DNA of 64,000 nucleotides from Parolsenella sp958406235 (GCF_039062465.1 NZ_JBCLNF010000002.1:1-64000); one strand, 5' to 3'; shown: positions 7,486 through 16,456, numbered from the stretch's first letter. The notes: generated by a model from the sequence alone, not told the origin. A program made the numbers and translations.

Positions 7486-10400
7486 ATGGTCTCTCGCATC
7501 TACGTTGAGAAGAAGCCGGGCTTCGACGTGGAGGCGCAGCAGCTCGCACAAGAGCTGCGCACCATCCTCGGTATCGGTGGCCTGACGAGCCTCCGCGTCA
7601 TCAACCGCTATGACGTCGAGGGGGTCGATGAGGCCCTGTTCCAGCGCTGCGTCCCCATCGTCTTCAGCGAGCCGCAGGTCGACACCGCCACCGCCGAGCT
7701 CCCCGTCGAGGGCGTCGAGCTTGATGAGCGCGGCTTCGTCGCCTCCGCCCCGGCCGGCACCGCCGTCTTCGCCGTTGAGTACCTGCCCGGCCAGTTCGAC
7801 CAGCGCGCGGATTCCGCCAGCGAGTGCGTCCAGCTCGTGAGCGCCGGCGAGCGCCCGGACGTTCGATCCGCCAAGGTCTACGTCCTCTCCGGCGAGCTCT
7901 CCGCCGCCGACGTCGACGCCATCAAACACTACGTGATCAACCCCGTCGAGGCCCGCGAGGCGACGCTCTCGACCAAGGCGACGCTCAAGATGGAGGTCGC
8001 CACCCCGGCCAACGTCGAGGTTCTCGACGCCTTCCTCGGTCTCGATGAGGCCGGTCTCGCCGCCTTCATCGCCAACCGCGGTCTCGCCATGGATCTCGCG
8101 GACATCAAGTTCTGCCAGGAGTACTTCGCCGGCGAGAAGCGCAACCCCACCATCACCGAGATTCGCGTCATCGACACCTACTGGTCTGATCACTGCCGCC
8201 ACACCACCTTCGGCACGCAGCTCGAGAACGTCCAGATCGATGACGAGGTCGTCAAGGCTGCGTTCGACAAGTACCTCGAGGTCCGCCACGAGCTCGGCCG
8301 CGACGCCAAGCCCGTCTGCCTCATGGACATGGGCACCATCGGCGCCAAGTGGCTCAAGAAGCAGGGCATCCTCAAGAACCTCGACGAGTCCGAGGAGATC
8401 AACGCCTGCACCGTCAAGGTGAAGGTCGACGTCGACGGCGAGGACCAGGACTGGCTCTTCCTCTTCAAGAACGAGACCCACAACCACCCGACGGAGATCG
8501 AGCCCTTCGGTGGCGCCGCTACCTGCGTCGGCGGCGCGATCCGCGACCCGCTGTCCGGCCGCAGCTACGTCTACCAGGCCATGCGCGTCACCGGCGCCGC
8601 TGACCCGACGGTCCCCGTCTCCACCACCCGCGCCGGCAAGCTCCCGCAGCGCAAGCTCGTGACCACCGCCGCGGCCGGCTACTCCAGCTACGGCAACCAG
8701 ATTGGCCTCGCCACCGGCCAGGTCTCCGAGCTCTACCACCCCGGCTACATGGCCAAGCGCATGGAGGTTGGCGCCGTCGTGGGCGCCACCCCCGCCTCCC
8801 ACGTGCGCCGCGAGTGCCCCGCGCCCGGCGACAAGATCGTCCTTCTCGGCGGTCGCACCGGCCGTGACGGCATCGGCGGCGCCACCGGCAGCTCCAAGAC
8901 CCAGAACGTCGAGAGCCTGGAGGAGTGCGGTGCCGAGGTCCAGAAGGGCAACGCCCCTGTCGAGCGCAAGCTCCAGCGCCTCTTCCGTCGCGGCGACGCC
9001 TGCCGTCTGATCAAGCGCTGCAATGACTTCGGCGCCGGCGGCGTCTCCGTCGCCGTGGGCGAGCTCGCCGATGGCCTCGACATCGACCTCGACCGCGTGA
9101 CCAAGAAGTACGAGGGCCTCGACGGCACCGAGCTTGCCATCTCCGAGAGCCAGGAGCGCATGGCCGTGGCCCTTGCCGCCTCCGACGTCGACGAGTTTAT
9201 GGGCTACGCCCGCGAGGAGAACCTCGAGGCCACCGTCATCGCCACCGTCACCGAGGACCCGCGCGTCCACATCACGTGGCGCGGCGACACCATCGTCGAC
9301 CTCTCCCGCGAGTTCCTCGCCAGCAACGGCGCCCCGAAGCACATGGACGTCCACGTCCTGAAGGCAGAGCGCTGGGAGCCCGAGTGGGCAGGCGACACCC
9401 TCGCCGAACGCATGACCTCGCTCGTCCGCGACCTCAACGTCGCCTCCAACAAGGGCCTGTCCGAGCGCTTCGACTCCACCATCGGCGCCGCCACGGTCCT
9501 CATGCCCTTCGGCGGCAAGACCCAGCTCACCCCCACCTCCGCAATGGTCGCGAAGTTCCCCGTCGACGGCGAGACCACCACGGCCAGCGCCATGGCGTGG
9601 AGCTTCAACCCCTATCTGATGGAGAAGAACCAGTTCGCCGGCGCCTATCTCTCCGTCGTCGAGAGCATCTCCAAGCTCGTCGCCGCCGGCTTCTGCCACC
9701 GCGACGCCTACCTCTCCTTCCAGGAGTACTTCGAGCGTCTGCGCACCGAGCCCGAGCGCTGGGGCAAGCCCATGGCCGCCGTCCTCGGCGCCCTCATGGC
9801 CCAGATGGACCTTGGCGCTGGCGCCATCGGCGGCAAGGACTCGATGAGCGGCAGCTTCGAGGATGCCGAGGGCGAGCTCAACGTCCCGCCCACCCTCATC
9901 AGCTTCGCCGTCGCCGTGGGCAAGGCCGCTCGCGCCACCTCGCCTGAGTTCAAGGCCAGCGGCCACCGCGTTATCTGCGTCGAGCCCGCCGAGTACGGTG
10001 ACGACTACCGTCCGAACGCCACCGGCCTGCTCGAGACCTTCGACGTCATCGAGAAGCTCGTGGGCGACGGCGCCGCGCTCGCCATCTCCACGCCTGGCTA
10101 TGGCGGCGAGGCCGAGGCCCTGTTCAAGATGTGCGTCGGCAACCAGCTTGGCGTCGGCCTCGTCGAGGACGTCCCCGCCGACAGCCTGTTCGACCCGGCC
10201 TACGGCAGCTTCCTCGTGGAGCTCGCCGACGGCGTCGAGCTGCCCGCCTCGACCGACAACGTCTCCGTCGAGCTCCTCGGCACCACGACTGACGCCTACG
10301 AGTTCGTTGCCGCCGGCGAGACCTGCGACCTCGCGACCCTCCAGGAGGCTTGGGAGAGCGGCATCGAGGGCGTGTTCCCCTACCGCACCAAGGGCGAGGC

Positions 10401-11265
10401 CGAGAAGGTCGACGCAATCGACTACCAGGCCAAGGACGTCCACGTCTTCAGTGGCGCCAAGCTCGGTCGCCCGCGCGTGACCATCCCCGTCTTCCCGGGT
10501 AACAACTGCGAGTACGACTCCGCCCGCGCCTTCACCGCCGCCGGTGCCGACGCCGACGTCTTCGTCATCAACAACCTCACGCCCGCCGCTGTTGCAGAGA
10601 GCACCCACGAGCTCGCCGAGCGCATCCGCAAGAGCCAGATCGTCATGATCCCGGGTGGCTTCTCCGGCGGCGACGAGCCCGATGGCTCCGCCAAGTTCAT
10701 CACGGCCTTCTTCCGCGCCCCCGAGGTCACCGAGGCGGTTCGCGACCTGCTCCAGCAGCGCGATGGCCTCATGCTCGGCATCTGCAACGGCTTCCAGGCC
10801 CTCATCAAGCTTGGCCTCGTTCCCTACGGCGACATCGTCGACGCCACGCCCGAGGCGCCCACGCTGACGTTCAACACCATCGGCCGCCACCAGAGCCGCC
10901 TCGTGCGCACCCGCGTCGCAAGCAACCTTTCGCCGTGGCTCGCCCAGTGCGAGCAGGGCAGCGACTACACCGTCGCCATCTCCCATGGTGAGGGCCGCTT
11001 CGTCGCCAGCGACGAGGTTCTCGCCCAGCTCATTGCCAACGGCCAGATTGCCACGCAGTACGTCGACGAAGCCGGCGTCCCAAGCATGGACCTCGACGTA
11101 AACCCCAACGGCTCCATCGCCTGCGTCGAGGGCATCACCAGCCCCGACGGCCGCGTCTTCGGCAAGATGGGCCACGTCGAGCGCCGCGGCGACGGCCTCT
11201 ACGTCAACGTGCCGGGCAACAAGTTCATGCCCGTCTTCGAGAGCGGCGTGAAGTACTTCATGTAG
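7486..11265 (+). CDS. purL: Phosphoribosylformylglycinamidine synthase, single-chain PurL
   Basis: The 1259-aa protein converts FGAR, ATP and glutamine to FGAM, the fourth step of purine synthesis. It is the large fused type, with an N-terminal PurS-like region, two AIR-synthase-type ATP-binding halves and a C-terminal glutaminase. Visible marks are NETHNHPTEIEPFGGAAT in the first synthase half, GGKDSMSG in the second, and LGICNGFQ (nucleophile Cys) plus SHGEGRF in the glutaminase. The length matches the long Streptococcus/Clostridium-type enzyme (about 1240). The ATG at 7486 is preceded by AGG-rich sequence. Neighbouring genes are not purine genes. It ends just before a REP-like palindrome and a strong terminator. 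Confidence 0.96.
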   Translation: MVSRIYVEKKPGFDVEAQQLAQELRTILGIGGLTSLRVINRYDVEGVDEALFQRCVPIVFSEPQVDTATAELPVEGVELDERGFVASAPAGTAVFAVEYLPGQFDQRADSASECVQLVSAGERPDVRSAKVYVLSGELSAADVDAIKHYVINPVEAREATLSTKATLKMEVATPANVEVLDAFLGLDEAGLAAFIANRGLAMDLADIKFCQEYFAGEKRNPTITEIRVIDTYWSDHCRHTTFGTQLENVQIDDEVVKAAFDKYLEVRHELGRDAKPVCLMDMGTIGAKWLKKQGILKNLDESEEINACTVKVKVDVDGEDQDWLFLFKNETHNHPTEIEPFGGAATCVGGAIRDPLSGRSYVYQAMRVTGAADPTVPVSTTRAGKLPQRKLVTTAAAGYSSYGNQIGLATGQVSELYHPGYMAKRMEVGAVVGATPASHVRRECPAPGDKIVLLGGRTGRDGIGGATGSSKTQNVESLEECGAEVQKGNAPVERKLQRLFRRGDACRLIKRCNDFGAGGVSVAVGELADGLDIDLDRVTKKYEGLDGTELAISESQERMAVALAASDVDEFMGYAREENLEATVIATVTEDPRVHITWRGDTIVDLSREFLASNGAPKHMDVHVLKAERWEPEWAGDTLAERMTSLVRDLNVASNKGLSERFDSTIGAATVLMPFGGKTQLTPTSAMVAKFPVDGETTTASAMAWSFNPYLMEKNQFAGAYLSVVESISKLVAAGFCHRDAYLSFQEYFERLRTEPERWGKPMAAVLGALMAQMDLGAGAIGGKDSMSGSFEDAEGELNVPPTLISFAVAVGKAARATSPEFKASGHRVICVEPAEYGDDYRPNATGLLETFDVIEKLVGDGAALAISTPGYGGEAEALFKMCVGNQLGVGLVEDVPADSLFDPAYGSFLVELADGVELPASTDNVSVELLGTTTDAYEFVAAGETCDLATLQEAWESGIEGVFPYRTKGEAEKVDAIDYQAKDVHVFSGAKLGRPRVTIPVFPGNNCEYDSARAFTAAGADADVFVINNLTPAAVAESTHELAERIRKSQIVMIPGGFSGGDEPDGSAKFITAFFRAPEVTEAVRDLLQQRDGLMLGICNGFQALIKLGLVPYGDIVDATPEAPTLTFNTIGRHQSRLVRTRVASNLSPWLAQCEQGSDYTVAISHGEGRFVASDEVLAQLIANGQIATQYVDEAGVPSMDLDVNPNGSIACVEGITSPDGRVFGKMGHVERRGDGLYVNVPGNKFMPVFESGVKYFM

Positions 11266-11271
11266 CCCGCA

Positions 11272-11306
11272 AAAGTTGACAAAGGGACTGTCCCTTTGTC
11301 AACTTT
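11272..11306. repeat. REP-like palindrome, type A, with A/T flanks
   Basis: The 29-bp core is at 11275-11303 (central T), flanked by AAA and TTT, which extend the palindrome to 35 bp. It sits 7 bp after the purL stop codon. The A/T flanks make it look like a bidirectional terminator. Confidence 0.95.
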
Positions 11307-11315
11307 GCCAACCAG

Positions 11316-11350
11316 GCGCCCCGGCTCCCTTGCGAGCCGGGGCGCTTTTT
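11316..11350 (+). terminator. Rho-independent terminator of purL
   Basis: GCGCCCCGGCTC (11316-11327) pairs with GAGCCGGGGCGC (11334-11345), followed by TTTTT. It is a strong 12-bp stem with a 6-base loop. Confidence 0.9.
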
Positions 11351-11438
11351 GTGCGCCGCCGCTCGAGCCGCGGCGTCGTTCGCCCCGCGTCTGACAGATA
11401 ATGGAGGACAAGCAACAGCCACGACCACGGAGCAAACC

Positions 11439-12458
11439 TTGGATTCCAACCTCAGCTACATCGCGGAGCGCCTCACGGAGCTCACCGCCATCCCCAGCCC
11501 CACCGGCTACACCAAGCATGCAACGGACTACCTCGTGAAGACCCTCACCGAGCTCGGCTTTTCGCCCGAGGTCTCCAACAAGGGCAACGTGCTCGTCCAG
11601 CTGGGTGGCGAGGGCAACCCCCTCGTGCTCGCCAGCCACATCGACACGCTCGGCGCCATGATCCGCTCCATCAAGGACAACGGCCGCCTGCGCCCCACGA
11701 CCCTCGGCGGCCACCAGTGGCGCACCGCGGACGGTGAGAACTGCACCGTCCACACGCGCGACGGCCGCACCTACACCGGCGTCGTCCTCAACACCGAGCC
11801 CTCCGCCCACGTCGCCGACGACAAGGTCGAGCAGGTCGAGAAGAACATGGAGATCCTCCTCGACGAGAACGTAACCACGAAGGACGAGGTCCTGGCTCTG
11901 GGTATTCAGACAGGTGACATCATCGCCATGGACCCTCGCACCACGGTCACGGAGAGCGGCTACATCAAGAGCCGCTTCCTGGATGACAAGCTCTCCGCCT
12001 CAATCCTCATCGGTTTCGCCCGCGCCGTCGCCGCCGGCGAGATCACGCTCGGCCGCAAGGTCTCTCTGCTGTTCACGGTCTACGAGGAGGTCGGCCACGG
12101 CGGCAGCGTTGTGCCGGAGGATACCCGCGACATGATCAGCGTCGACATGGGCTGCGTAGGTGCGGACCTCGGCTGCACCGAGCGTATGGTTTCGATCTGC
12201 GCCAAGGACTCGGGCGGCCCGTACAACTATGACGTCGTGAGCGACCTCGCGGCGGCGGCCAAGGTAGCCGGCCTCGACTACGCGATCGACGTCTACCCGC
12301 ACTACGGCTCTGATGTCGAGGCCACGCTCACGGCCGGCTTCGACATCCGACACGGCCTCATCGGCCCTGGCGTCTACGCCTCGCACAACTACGAGCGCTC
12401 CCACATGGACGGCGTCCGCAACACCTTCGAGCTTCTCCGCGCCTACGTCGCGCTGTAG
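11439..12458 (+). CDS. M42 family metallopeptidase
   Basis: The 339-aa protein is an M42 (glutamyl aminopeptidase/endoglucanase-type) dinuclear metal aminopeptidase. Metal and catalytic residues appear as ASHIDT (His, then catalytic Asp), RFLDDK (bridging Asp), TVYEEVGHGG (general base and ligand Glu), SVDMG (Asp) and ERSHMDG (His). The family forms large dodecamers that trim peptides in the cytoplasm. I chose the TTG at 11439 because ACGGAG lies seven bases before it and the family N-terminus (LTAIPSPTGY) follows. An upstream TTG (11349) would overlap the purL terminator. The last 11 codons and the stop are duplicated in tandem just downstream. Confidence 0.9.
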   Translation: MDSNLSYIAERLTELTAIPSPTGYTKHATDYLVKTLTELGFSPEVSNKGNVLVQLGGEGNPLVLASHIDTLGAMIRSIKDNGRLRPTTLGGHQWRTADGENCTVHTRDGRTYTGVVLNTEPSAHVADDKVEQVEKNMEILLDENVTTKDEVLALGIQTGDIIAMDPRTTVTESGYIKSRFLDDKLSASILIGFARAVAAGEITLGRKVSLLFTVYEEVGHGGSVVPEDTRDMISVDMGCVGADLGCTERMVSICAKDSGGPYNYDVVSDLAAAAKVAGLDYAIDVYPHYGSDVEATLTAGFDIRHGLIGPGVYASHNYERSHMDGVRNTFELLRAYVAL

Positions 12459-12492
12459 GTCGAACTACTCCGCGCCTACGTCGCGCTGTAGA
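12427..12492 (+). repeat. Tandem duplication of the M42 gene 3' end
   Basis: A 33-bp unit at 12427-12459 holds the last codons, the TAG stop and one base. It is repeated at 12460-12492 with 30 of 33 bases identical; the central 24 bp are perfect. The second copy would encode VELLRAYVAL plus a stop, against FELLRAYVAL in the gene, but lies after the functional stop. Confidence 0.95.
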
Positions 12493-12514
12493 GACGCCAA
12501 AGCCCGCTAGACGC

Positions 12515-12554
12515 AAAAGCGCGCCCGCACGGTCAACGTGCAGGCGCGCTTTTT
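12515..12554 (+). terminator. Rho-independent terminator after the M42 gene
   Basis: AAAAGCGCGCCCGCACG pairs with CGTGCAGGCGCGCTTTTT around a short loop. The A-run and T-run on the two sides could make it work in both directions. Confidence 0.85.
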
Positions 12555-12606
12555 GTAAGAACAGGAATTGGCGGGCAATCGCCCCGAGCCCAATCTCACA
12601 GCAAGA

Positions 12607-12633
12607 GGGCGAGCCAGATCGTCAGGCTCGCCC
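12607..12633 (-). terminator. Hairpin downstream of the dehydrogenase gene
   Basis: GGGCGAGCC (12607-12615) pairs with GGCTCGCCC (12625-12633), about 10 bp after the stop of the minus-strand dehydrogenase. The T-tract is poor. Confidence 0.5.
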
Positions 12634-12643
12634 CCCGTCCTCG

Positions 12644-13615
12644 TTACAGCTTCTTGTGGAGCTTCAGCAGCTCGATAAGCATATGGTCGCGGTACTCCGC
12701 TAGGCTCTCGGGCGTATTACCCGTCTCCGCGGGACGCGCGGCAAGCTCGGCGTTCACGCCGTCCTGTACCACCTGCGCAAACTCGGGCGGGAAGCTCTTC
12801 CAGTCCGCCATGTCCTCAAGCCACAGGTTGATCGAGTCATTGAGGTGATTCATGAGGCCGGACACGCCACCCTTGCCGCCGCCCAGCTCAAACACGAGAG
12901 ACGGCCCCATGATGCCCCAGCGAATGCCCGGGCCAAAGGTCACCGCCTTGTCAGCGTCCTCGACGCTGCACACGCCGGAAAGCACGAGGTTCGCCACCTC
13001 GCGGTACAGTGCCATCTGAAGCCTGTTGCAAATAAAGCCGAGGGCCTCCTTCTGCAGCACGACCGGCTCCATACCAATAGCCGTATAGAACGCCTTGGCA
13101 CGTTCGACGGTCTCCTCGCTGGTCTTCTCGCCCTTCGTGATCTCCACGAGCGGGATGAGATGAGGCGGATTGTAGGGGTGGCCGCCACAGAAGCGCTCCG
13201 GATGCTTGGCGTTCTTGGCGATCTCGGTCACGAGCAGGCCAGACGTCGAGCTCGCGATGATGGCGTCCGGCTCTGCCGCCTCCTCGATCTCCTTCACGAG
13301 CTCCCATTTGACCTCATAGTGCTCAGCCGAGGACTCCTGGATGAACTGCGCTCCCGCGACCGCCTCGGCAATGGAGGTGGTGTAGTGGATACGCTCCGCG
13401 ATTGCCGCCGACTCTTCCTCCGTATAGACGCCATTCTTCACGAGGGACTCCAGCGAAGCCGCCACACGCTCGCGCGCGAGCTCGCTCGACTCCTCCGTAC
13501 GGTTCTGCGCCCACACGTCAAGCCCAGCCATCGCAAACTTAAGCGCGTAGCTATACCCGATGACGCCGGCACCGACCGACGCCACCTTCTTAATCTGGAT
13601 GCCGTCAATCTCCAT
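12644..13615 (-). CDS. 3-hydroxyacyl-CoA dehydrogenase family protein (lambda-crystallin/carnitine dehydrogenase type)
   Basis: The 323-aa NAD-dependent dehydrogenase has a Rossmann motif GAGVIG at about residues 16-21 and the signature HPYNPPHLIPLVEI in mid-protein. This is typical of the lambda-crystallin (L-gulonate 3-dehydrogenase) and L-carnitine 3-dehydrogenase branch rather than of fatty acid oxidation enzymes. The length of about 320 residues matches that branch. The ATG at 13615 is preceded by GGGAGG six bases upstream. It lies 65 bp downstream of a DUF2798 gene on the same strand and may be co-transcribed. The oxidised 3-hydroxyacid cannot be fixed from sequence; 3-hydroxybutyryl-CoA remains possible. 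Confidence 0.85.
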   Translation of the reverse strand: MEIDGIQIKKVASVGAGVIGYSYALKFAMAGLDVWAQNRTEESSELARERVAASLESLVKNGVYTEEESAAIAERIHYTTSIAEAVAGAQFIQESSAEHYEVKWELVKEIEEAAEPDAIIASSTSGLLVTEIAKNAKHPERFCGGHPYNPPHLIPLVEITKGEKTSEETVERAKAFYTAIGMEPVVLQKEALGFICNRLQMALYREVANLVLSGVCSVEDADKAVTFGPGIRWGIMGPSLVFELGGGKGGVSGLMNHLNDSINLWLEDMADWKSFPPEFAQVVQDGVNAELAARPAETGNTPESLAEYRDHMLIELLKLHKKL

Positions 13616-13679
13616 GCAATGCCTCCCAGCCGAGGAAACGCGGGTCTCGTAAGCCCGCCTCCCCTGAGTATAGGTCTGG

Positions 13680-14240
13680 CTACACCGCCTCGGCTGCGAA
13701 GACATCCGCCTCGTCCTCGCCGCCAATGACCCCGAGGTCCGCCAGCTCGACCGGCTCCTCAAGCACGGTCCCCACGGGAAACGCGCGACGGAACACAAAG
13801 CGTGCGAAGGGGCCAGCGACGAGGAGGTTCCACGGCAGGGCCATCACGAAGTTCCAGGGGATGTTCGCGATCCAGGCCATGGGGACAATGGCGAGCGTAC
13901 CGGCATGGAAGGCCCCCTCAAAGGCGCCGTAGAGCGACATGATGATCACCATCGGGACGACCATGCAGCTGGAGACCGCGAGCGTCATAGCGCGAGGAGA
14001 GCTCTTGCCCGGGGTCACGAGATACTTGAACGCGAAGCCCTTGGCGAGCGGGCCTGCGACGAACACGTCGCACAGCATCGCGAAGATGTAGGCGGGCGGG
14101 AAGCCGACCCACGCGTCGACAATCACGTCAATCCCAACGTGTCCGTACATGCGCGCGACGTTGTAGATGGACATCCAAAGCACCATGCAGAAGCACATGA
14201 TGACGGTGAAAATCAGGCTCTCTCGCTTGTTGGTAGGCAT
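13680..14240 (-). CDS. DUF2798 membrane protein
   Basis: The 186-aa protein has four predicted membrane helices arranged as two repeats: IFTVIMCFCMVLWMSIYN, then AYIFAMLCDVFVAGPLA, VVPMVIIMSLYGAFEG and FVMALPWNLLVAGPFARFVF. The motif pairs 'M...M..YN' and 'P..FVAGP' are those of DUF2798. The function is unknown. The start at 14240 gives the family N-terminus MPTNKRES; GAGAGGA lies 11 bases upstream. A strong minus-strand terminator lies 60 bp upstream of the start, so the gene either has its own promoter in that short gap or is controlled by read-through. Confidence 0.78.
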   Translation of the reverse strand: MPTNKRESLIFTVIMCFCMVLWMSIYNVARMYGHVGIDVIVDAWVGFPPAYIFAMLCDVFVAGPLAKGFAFKYLVTPGKSSPRAMTLAVSSCMVVPMVIIMSLYGAFEGAFHAGTLAIVPMAWIANIPWNFVMALPWNLLVAGPFARFVFRRAFPVGTVLEEPVELADLGVIGGEDEADVFAAEAV

Positions 14241-14302
14241 ATGCGGGCGATTCCTCTCCGTTTGTCTCCGCAGGCTGTGCCTGCGGCGGTAGCCGCGCCA
14301 AC

Positions 14303-14341
14303 AAAAAACGGGCGAGATGACGATGAACATCATCTCGCCCG
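14303..14341 (-). terminator. Strong rho-independent terminator between two minus-strand genes
   Basis: CGGGCGAGATGA (14309-14320) pairs perfectly with TCATCTCGCCCG (14330-14341). The minus strand then reads TTTTTTG. It stands 200 bp after the DUF1893-like gene and 60 bp before DUF2798. Confidence 0.9.
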
Positions 14342-14344
14342 TCT

Positions 14345-14540
14345 GCGTATGCATGGCTGCGACTACATTCTCTGTTTGCCCGGCTACTCTAGCACGAAAC
14401 GCCGTCCCTTCGTAAGCGTTAAGTTTGTGGAGACACCCAGACAAGCGGGCGCAGCCCGAGAGGCGCACGCGGCGCGAACGAAGCCGCAGGTCAGGCGTGA
14501 GCCATCAAAGCACGCGGAAATTAGCCGAAGAAGGAGTGCC
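14345..14540. other. 196-bp gap with no recognised gene
   Basis: This non-coding stretch lies between the DUF1893-like stop and the terminator. It is rich in short GC stem-forming segments (for example GGGCGCAGCCC) but I see no Shine-Dalgarno-led ORF, tRNA or known riboswitch core. It could be a long 3' untranslated region or hold a small RNA ending at the terminator. Confidence 0.4.
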
Positions 14541-14993
14541 CTACTTGGCCCAGGGCACGCTGCAGCTCGGGTTCTCCTCGGAGGAGAACTTCTTCTCGAG
14601 GAAGGCCCACATCTCCTCCGCGGTCTCCATCTCAGAGAGGGCAGCCTCGACAGGGCAGACCTTCGAGGGGTCCTTCGAGGACTTCACGAGCTCAATGTCC
14701 TCCTCGGCATAGAACTCGACGCCGGCAGCCTCGAGGAAACGACGGCCCGGCTTGGAGAGCTGGCGGCATGCGTACCTCTTCACGCCAAGCTTGCTGCCCA
14801 CGGTCGAAAGCGCGGCGCCAAGCTGAGTGGCCACGAGGGCGTACGCGTCGGGAACCTCGTTGGCGAGCATCGCCTTGACGATGGTGCCAGCCGGGCTCTT
14901 CTGAGCGCTCCAAACGACCTCGCCGGCCTCGGAGACAAGCGCGACAAGCGCGCCATCAGCGGTGCCGATCTCAAGCAGTTCTTCGTTGGTCAT
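14541..14993 (-). CDS. DUF1893-like protein
   Basis: The 150-aa soluble protein has a conserved-looking core (VSEAGEVVWSAQKSPAG, then ALVATQLGAAL) and a C-terminal VCPVE motif. It resembles DUF1893 proteins (TM1506 type), which end their domain in a CPxE motif; I hold this match only moderately. The function is unknown. The ATG at 14993 has AGGAGGG at 7 bp. About 75 bp upstream lies GTTT-N7-AAAC, the same pattern found twice in the marR-dcuC intergenic region. It may therefore belong to that regulon even though a hairpin separates it from malY. Confidence 0.6.
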   Translation of the reverse strand: MTNEELLEIGTADGALVALVSEAGEVVWSAQKSPAGTIVKAMLANEVPDAYALVATQLGAALSTVGSKLGVKRYACRQLSKPGRRFLEAAGVEFYAEEDIELVKSSKDPSKVCPVEAALSEMETAEEMWAFLEKKFSSEENPSCSVPWAK

Positions 14994-15066
14994 CGTATGA
15001 CCCTCCTATCGCACTGACATACGAGGCGCAAACCCCGCTCTTCTCTGCCGCACTTCTACCCGCATA

Positions 15067-15081
15067 GTTTCGTTACTAAAC
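15067..15081. promoter_or_regulatory. Candidate MarR operator upstream of the DUF1893-like gene
   Basis: GTTTCGTTACTAAAC (GTTT-N7-AAAC) has the same form as two sites in front of marR/dcuC. It lies 74-88 bp upstream of the start codon at 14993. Confidence 0.45.
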
Positions 15082-15098
15082 GGATGAGACCAAGCAGA

Positions 15099-15134
15099 AG
15101 CGGGGTGGAACGGATTTCTCCGCCCCACCCCGCT
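15099..15134 (-). terminator. Terminator-like hairpin after malY
   Basis: AGCGGGGTGG (15099-15108) pairs perfectly with CCACCCCGCT (15125-15134). On the minus strand it is followed by TCTGCTTGG, a poor T-tract. It closes the dcuC-malY unit. Confidence 0.6.
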
Positions 15135-15180
15135 GTCAGCTACTTAGTGCAGCTTGGCTTTAGTCGCTTGCGCGCAAGAA

Positions 15181-16362
15181 CTAGGCGCGAGCCTTGACGG
15201 CAGCCTCGATGCGCTTAGCGCCCTCCATAACCATGGAGCGCGGAGCGGCGAAGTTGAAGCGCATGAAGCCGAAGCCCTCCTTGGCGCCGAAGGTGGTGCC
15301 GTCGTTCAGCAGGACCTTAGCGTCGTTGAACATGAAGTCCTTGAGCTCCTGCTGGGTCTCGAAGCCGAGGCCGCGGCAGTCGAGCCAGCTCATGAAGGTG
15401 GCCTCGGGCTTGATGGCGGTGATGCCCGGGACGTTCTCGTTGATGTAGTCAACGAACATGTCGCGGGTGCCGTTGAGGTAAGCGAGGCACTGATCAGCGT
15501 AGTCGTCGCACTGGCCGAAGCAGACCTCGAGGGCGATGTTGCCGAAGATGTTGCGGCCCATGCCCTTGGCGTAAGCCTGCTGGTTCATCATGCGGCGGTA
15601 GATCTTCTCGTTGTGCGTGAACCAAGCGGCGGTGCGGAAGGCAGCGATGTTGAAGGTCTTGGCCGGGTTGACGAAGGTGACGGAGTGGTTGGCGAACTCC
15701 TCGGAGATGGAGCAGAAGGGGATGAACTCGCCGCCGTCGAAGACGATGTCAGCGTGGATCTCGTCGATGCCGACCATAACGTCGTTGGCGATGCAGAGCT
15801 CGCCCATGCGAGTGAGCTCCTCGCGGGTGAAGTTGCGGCCGGTCGGGTTCTGCGGGTTGCAGATGAACATGATCTTGAGGGCGGGATCCTTGAGCTTCTT
15901 CTCGAGGTCCTCCCAGTCGATCTCGTAGCGACCGTCGATGAGCTTCATCTCGTTGTAGACGAGCTGACGGCCGTTGTTCTTGATGAGGCCGTGGAACGGC
16001 GGGTAAACCGGGGTCTGGAGGAGGACCTTATCGCCGACGGCGGAGAACTCCTTGACGACCCAGATCATGGCCATGATGACGTTCGGCGAGAAGTCGATGT
16101 AGTCGGGGTTCAGCACGGTGTTGTGACGAACCTTGTACCAACGAGCGACGGCGTTCTCGAAAGCGGTGTCGATGTAGGGGTAGCCGTAGTGGGGCATGTC
16201 GACGCGCTTGTGGAGGGCCTCGGTGAGCTCAACCGGGCTCTGGAACTCGGAGTCAGCGATCCAGAAGGGGAGGACGTCGTCCGGGCAGAGGGACGGGTCG
16301 AACTTCTTGGCGTCGGTGCCGCGGCGATCAACGCCCTTATCGAAATCGTAAACGTGGCTCAT
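15181..16362 (-). CDS. MalY/PatB-type PLP-dependent C-S lyase/aminotransferase
   Basis: The 393-aa fold-type I PLP enzyme is of the MalY/PatB branch of class I/II aminotransferases, which cleave cystathionine or cysteine conjugates. Visible marks are the NPQNPTG loop (about 169-175), Asp200 in GIDEIH, which pairs with the pyridine nitrogen, and the Schiff-base Lys235 in NPAKTFNIA. The ATG at 16362 has GGAG six bases upstream. It follows the dcuC-type transporter by 94 bp on the same strand, suggesting that the transporter brings in a substrate or exports a product such as a keto acid. A C-S lyase in an anaerobe would release H2S or a thiol, pyruvate and ammonia. Confidence 0.9.
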   Translation of the reverse strand: MSHVYDFDKGVDRRGTDAKKFDPSLCPDDVLPFWIADSEFQSPVELTEALHKRVDMPHYGYPYIDTAFENAVARWYKVRHNTVLNPDYIDFSPNVIMAMIWVVKEFSAVGDKVLLQTPVYPPFHGLIKNNGRQLVYNEMKLIDGRYEIDWEDLEKKLKDPALKIMFICNPQNPTGRNFTREELTRMGELCIANDVMVGIDEIHADIVFDGGEFIPFCSISEEFANHSVTFVNPAKTFNIAAFRTAAWFTHNEKIYRRMMNQQAYAKGMGRNIFGNIALEVCFGQCDDYADQCLAYLNGTRDMFVDYINENVPGITAIKPEATFMSWLDCRGLGFETQQELKDFMFNDAKVLLNDGTTFGAKEGFGFMRFNFAAPRSMVMEGAKRIEAAVKARA

Positions 16363-16456
16363 GATTTGCTCCATTTCTTTCTGAGTTAGAACGGACTGCA
16401 AAACAACGCATTACCTAAATAGTGCTGGTGGTTAGGCCGGGCAAATTGCGAATGGC

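Noticed and set aside
7483..11175. A 1230-aa open frame opposite purL
   Set aside because: It is an exact antisense shadow of purL caused by GC-rich codons. Its translation is low-complexity Gly/Ala/Val/Asp/Glu with no motif and no ribosome site.
15154..16389. A 411-aa open frame opposite malY
   Set aside because: Antisense shadow; malY has the complete PLP motif set and a good ribosome site.
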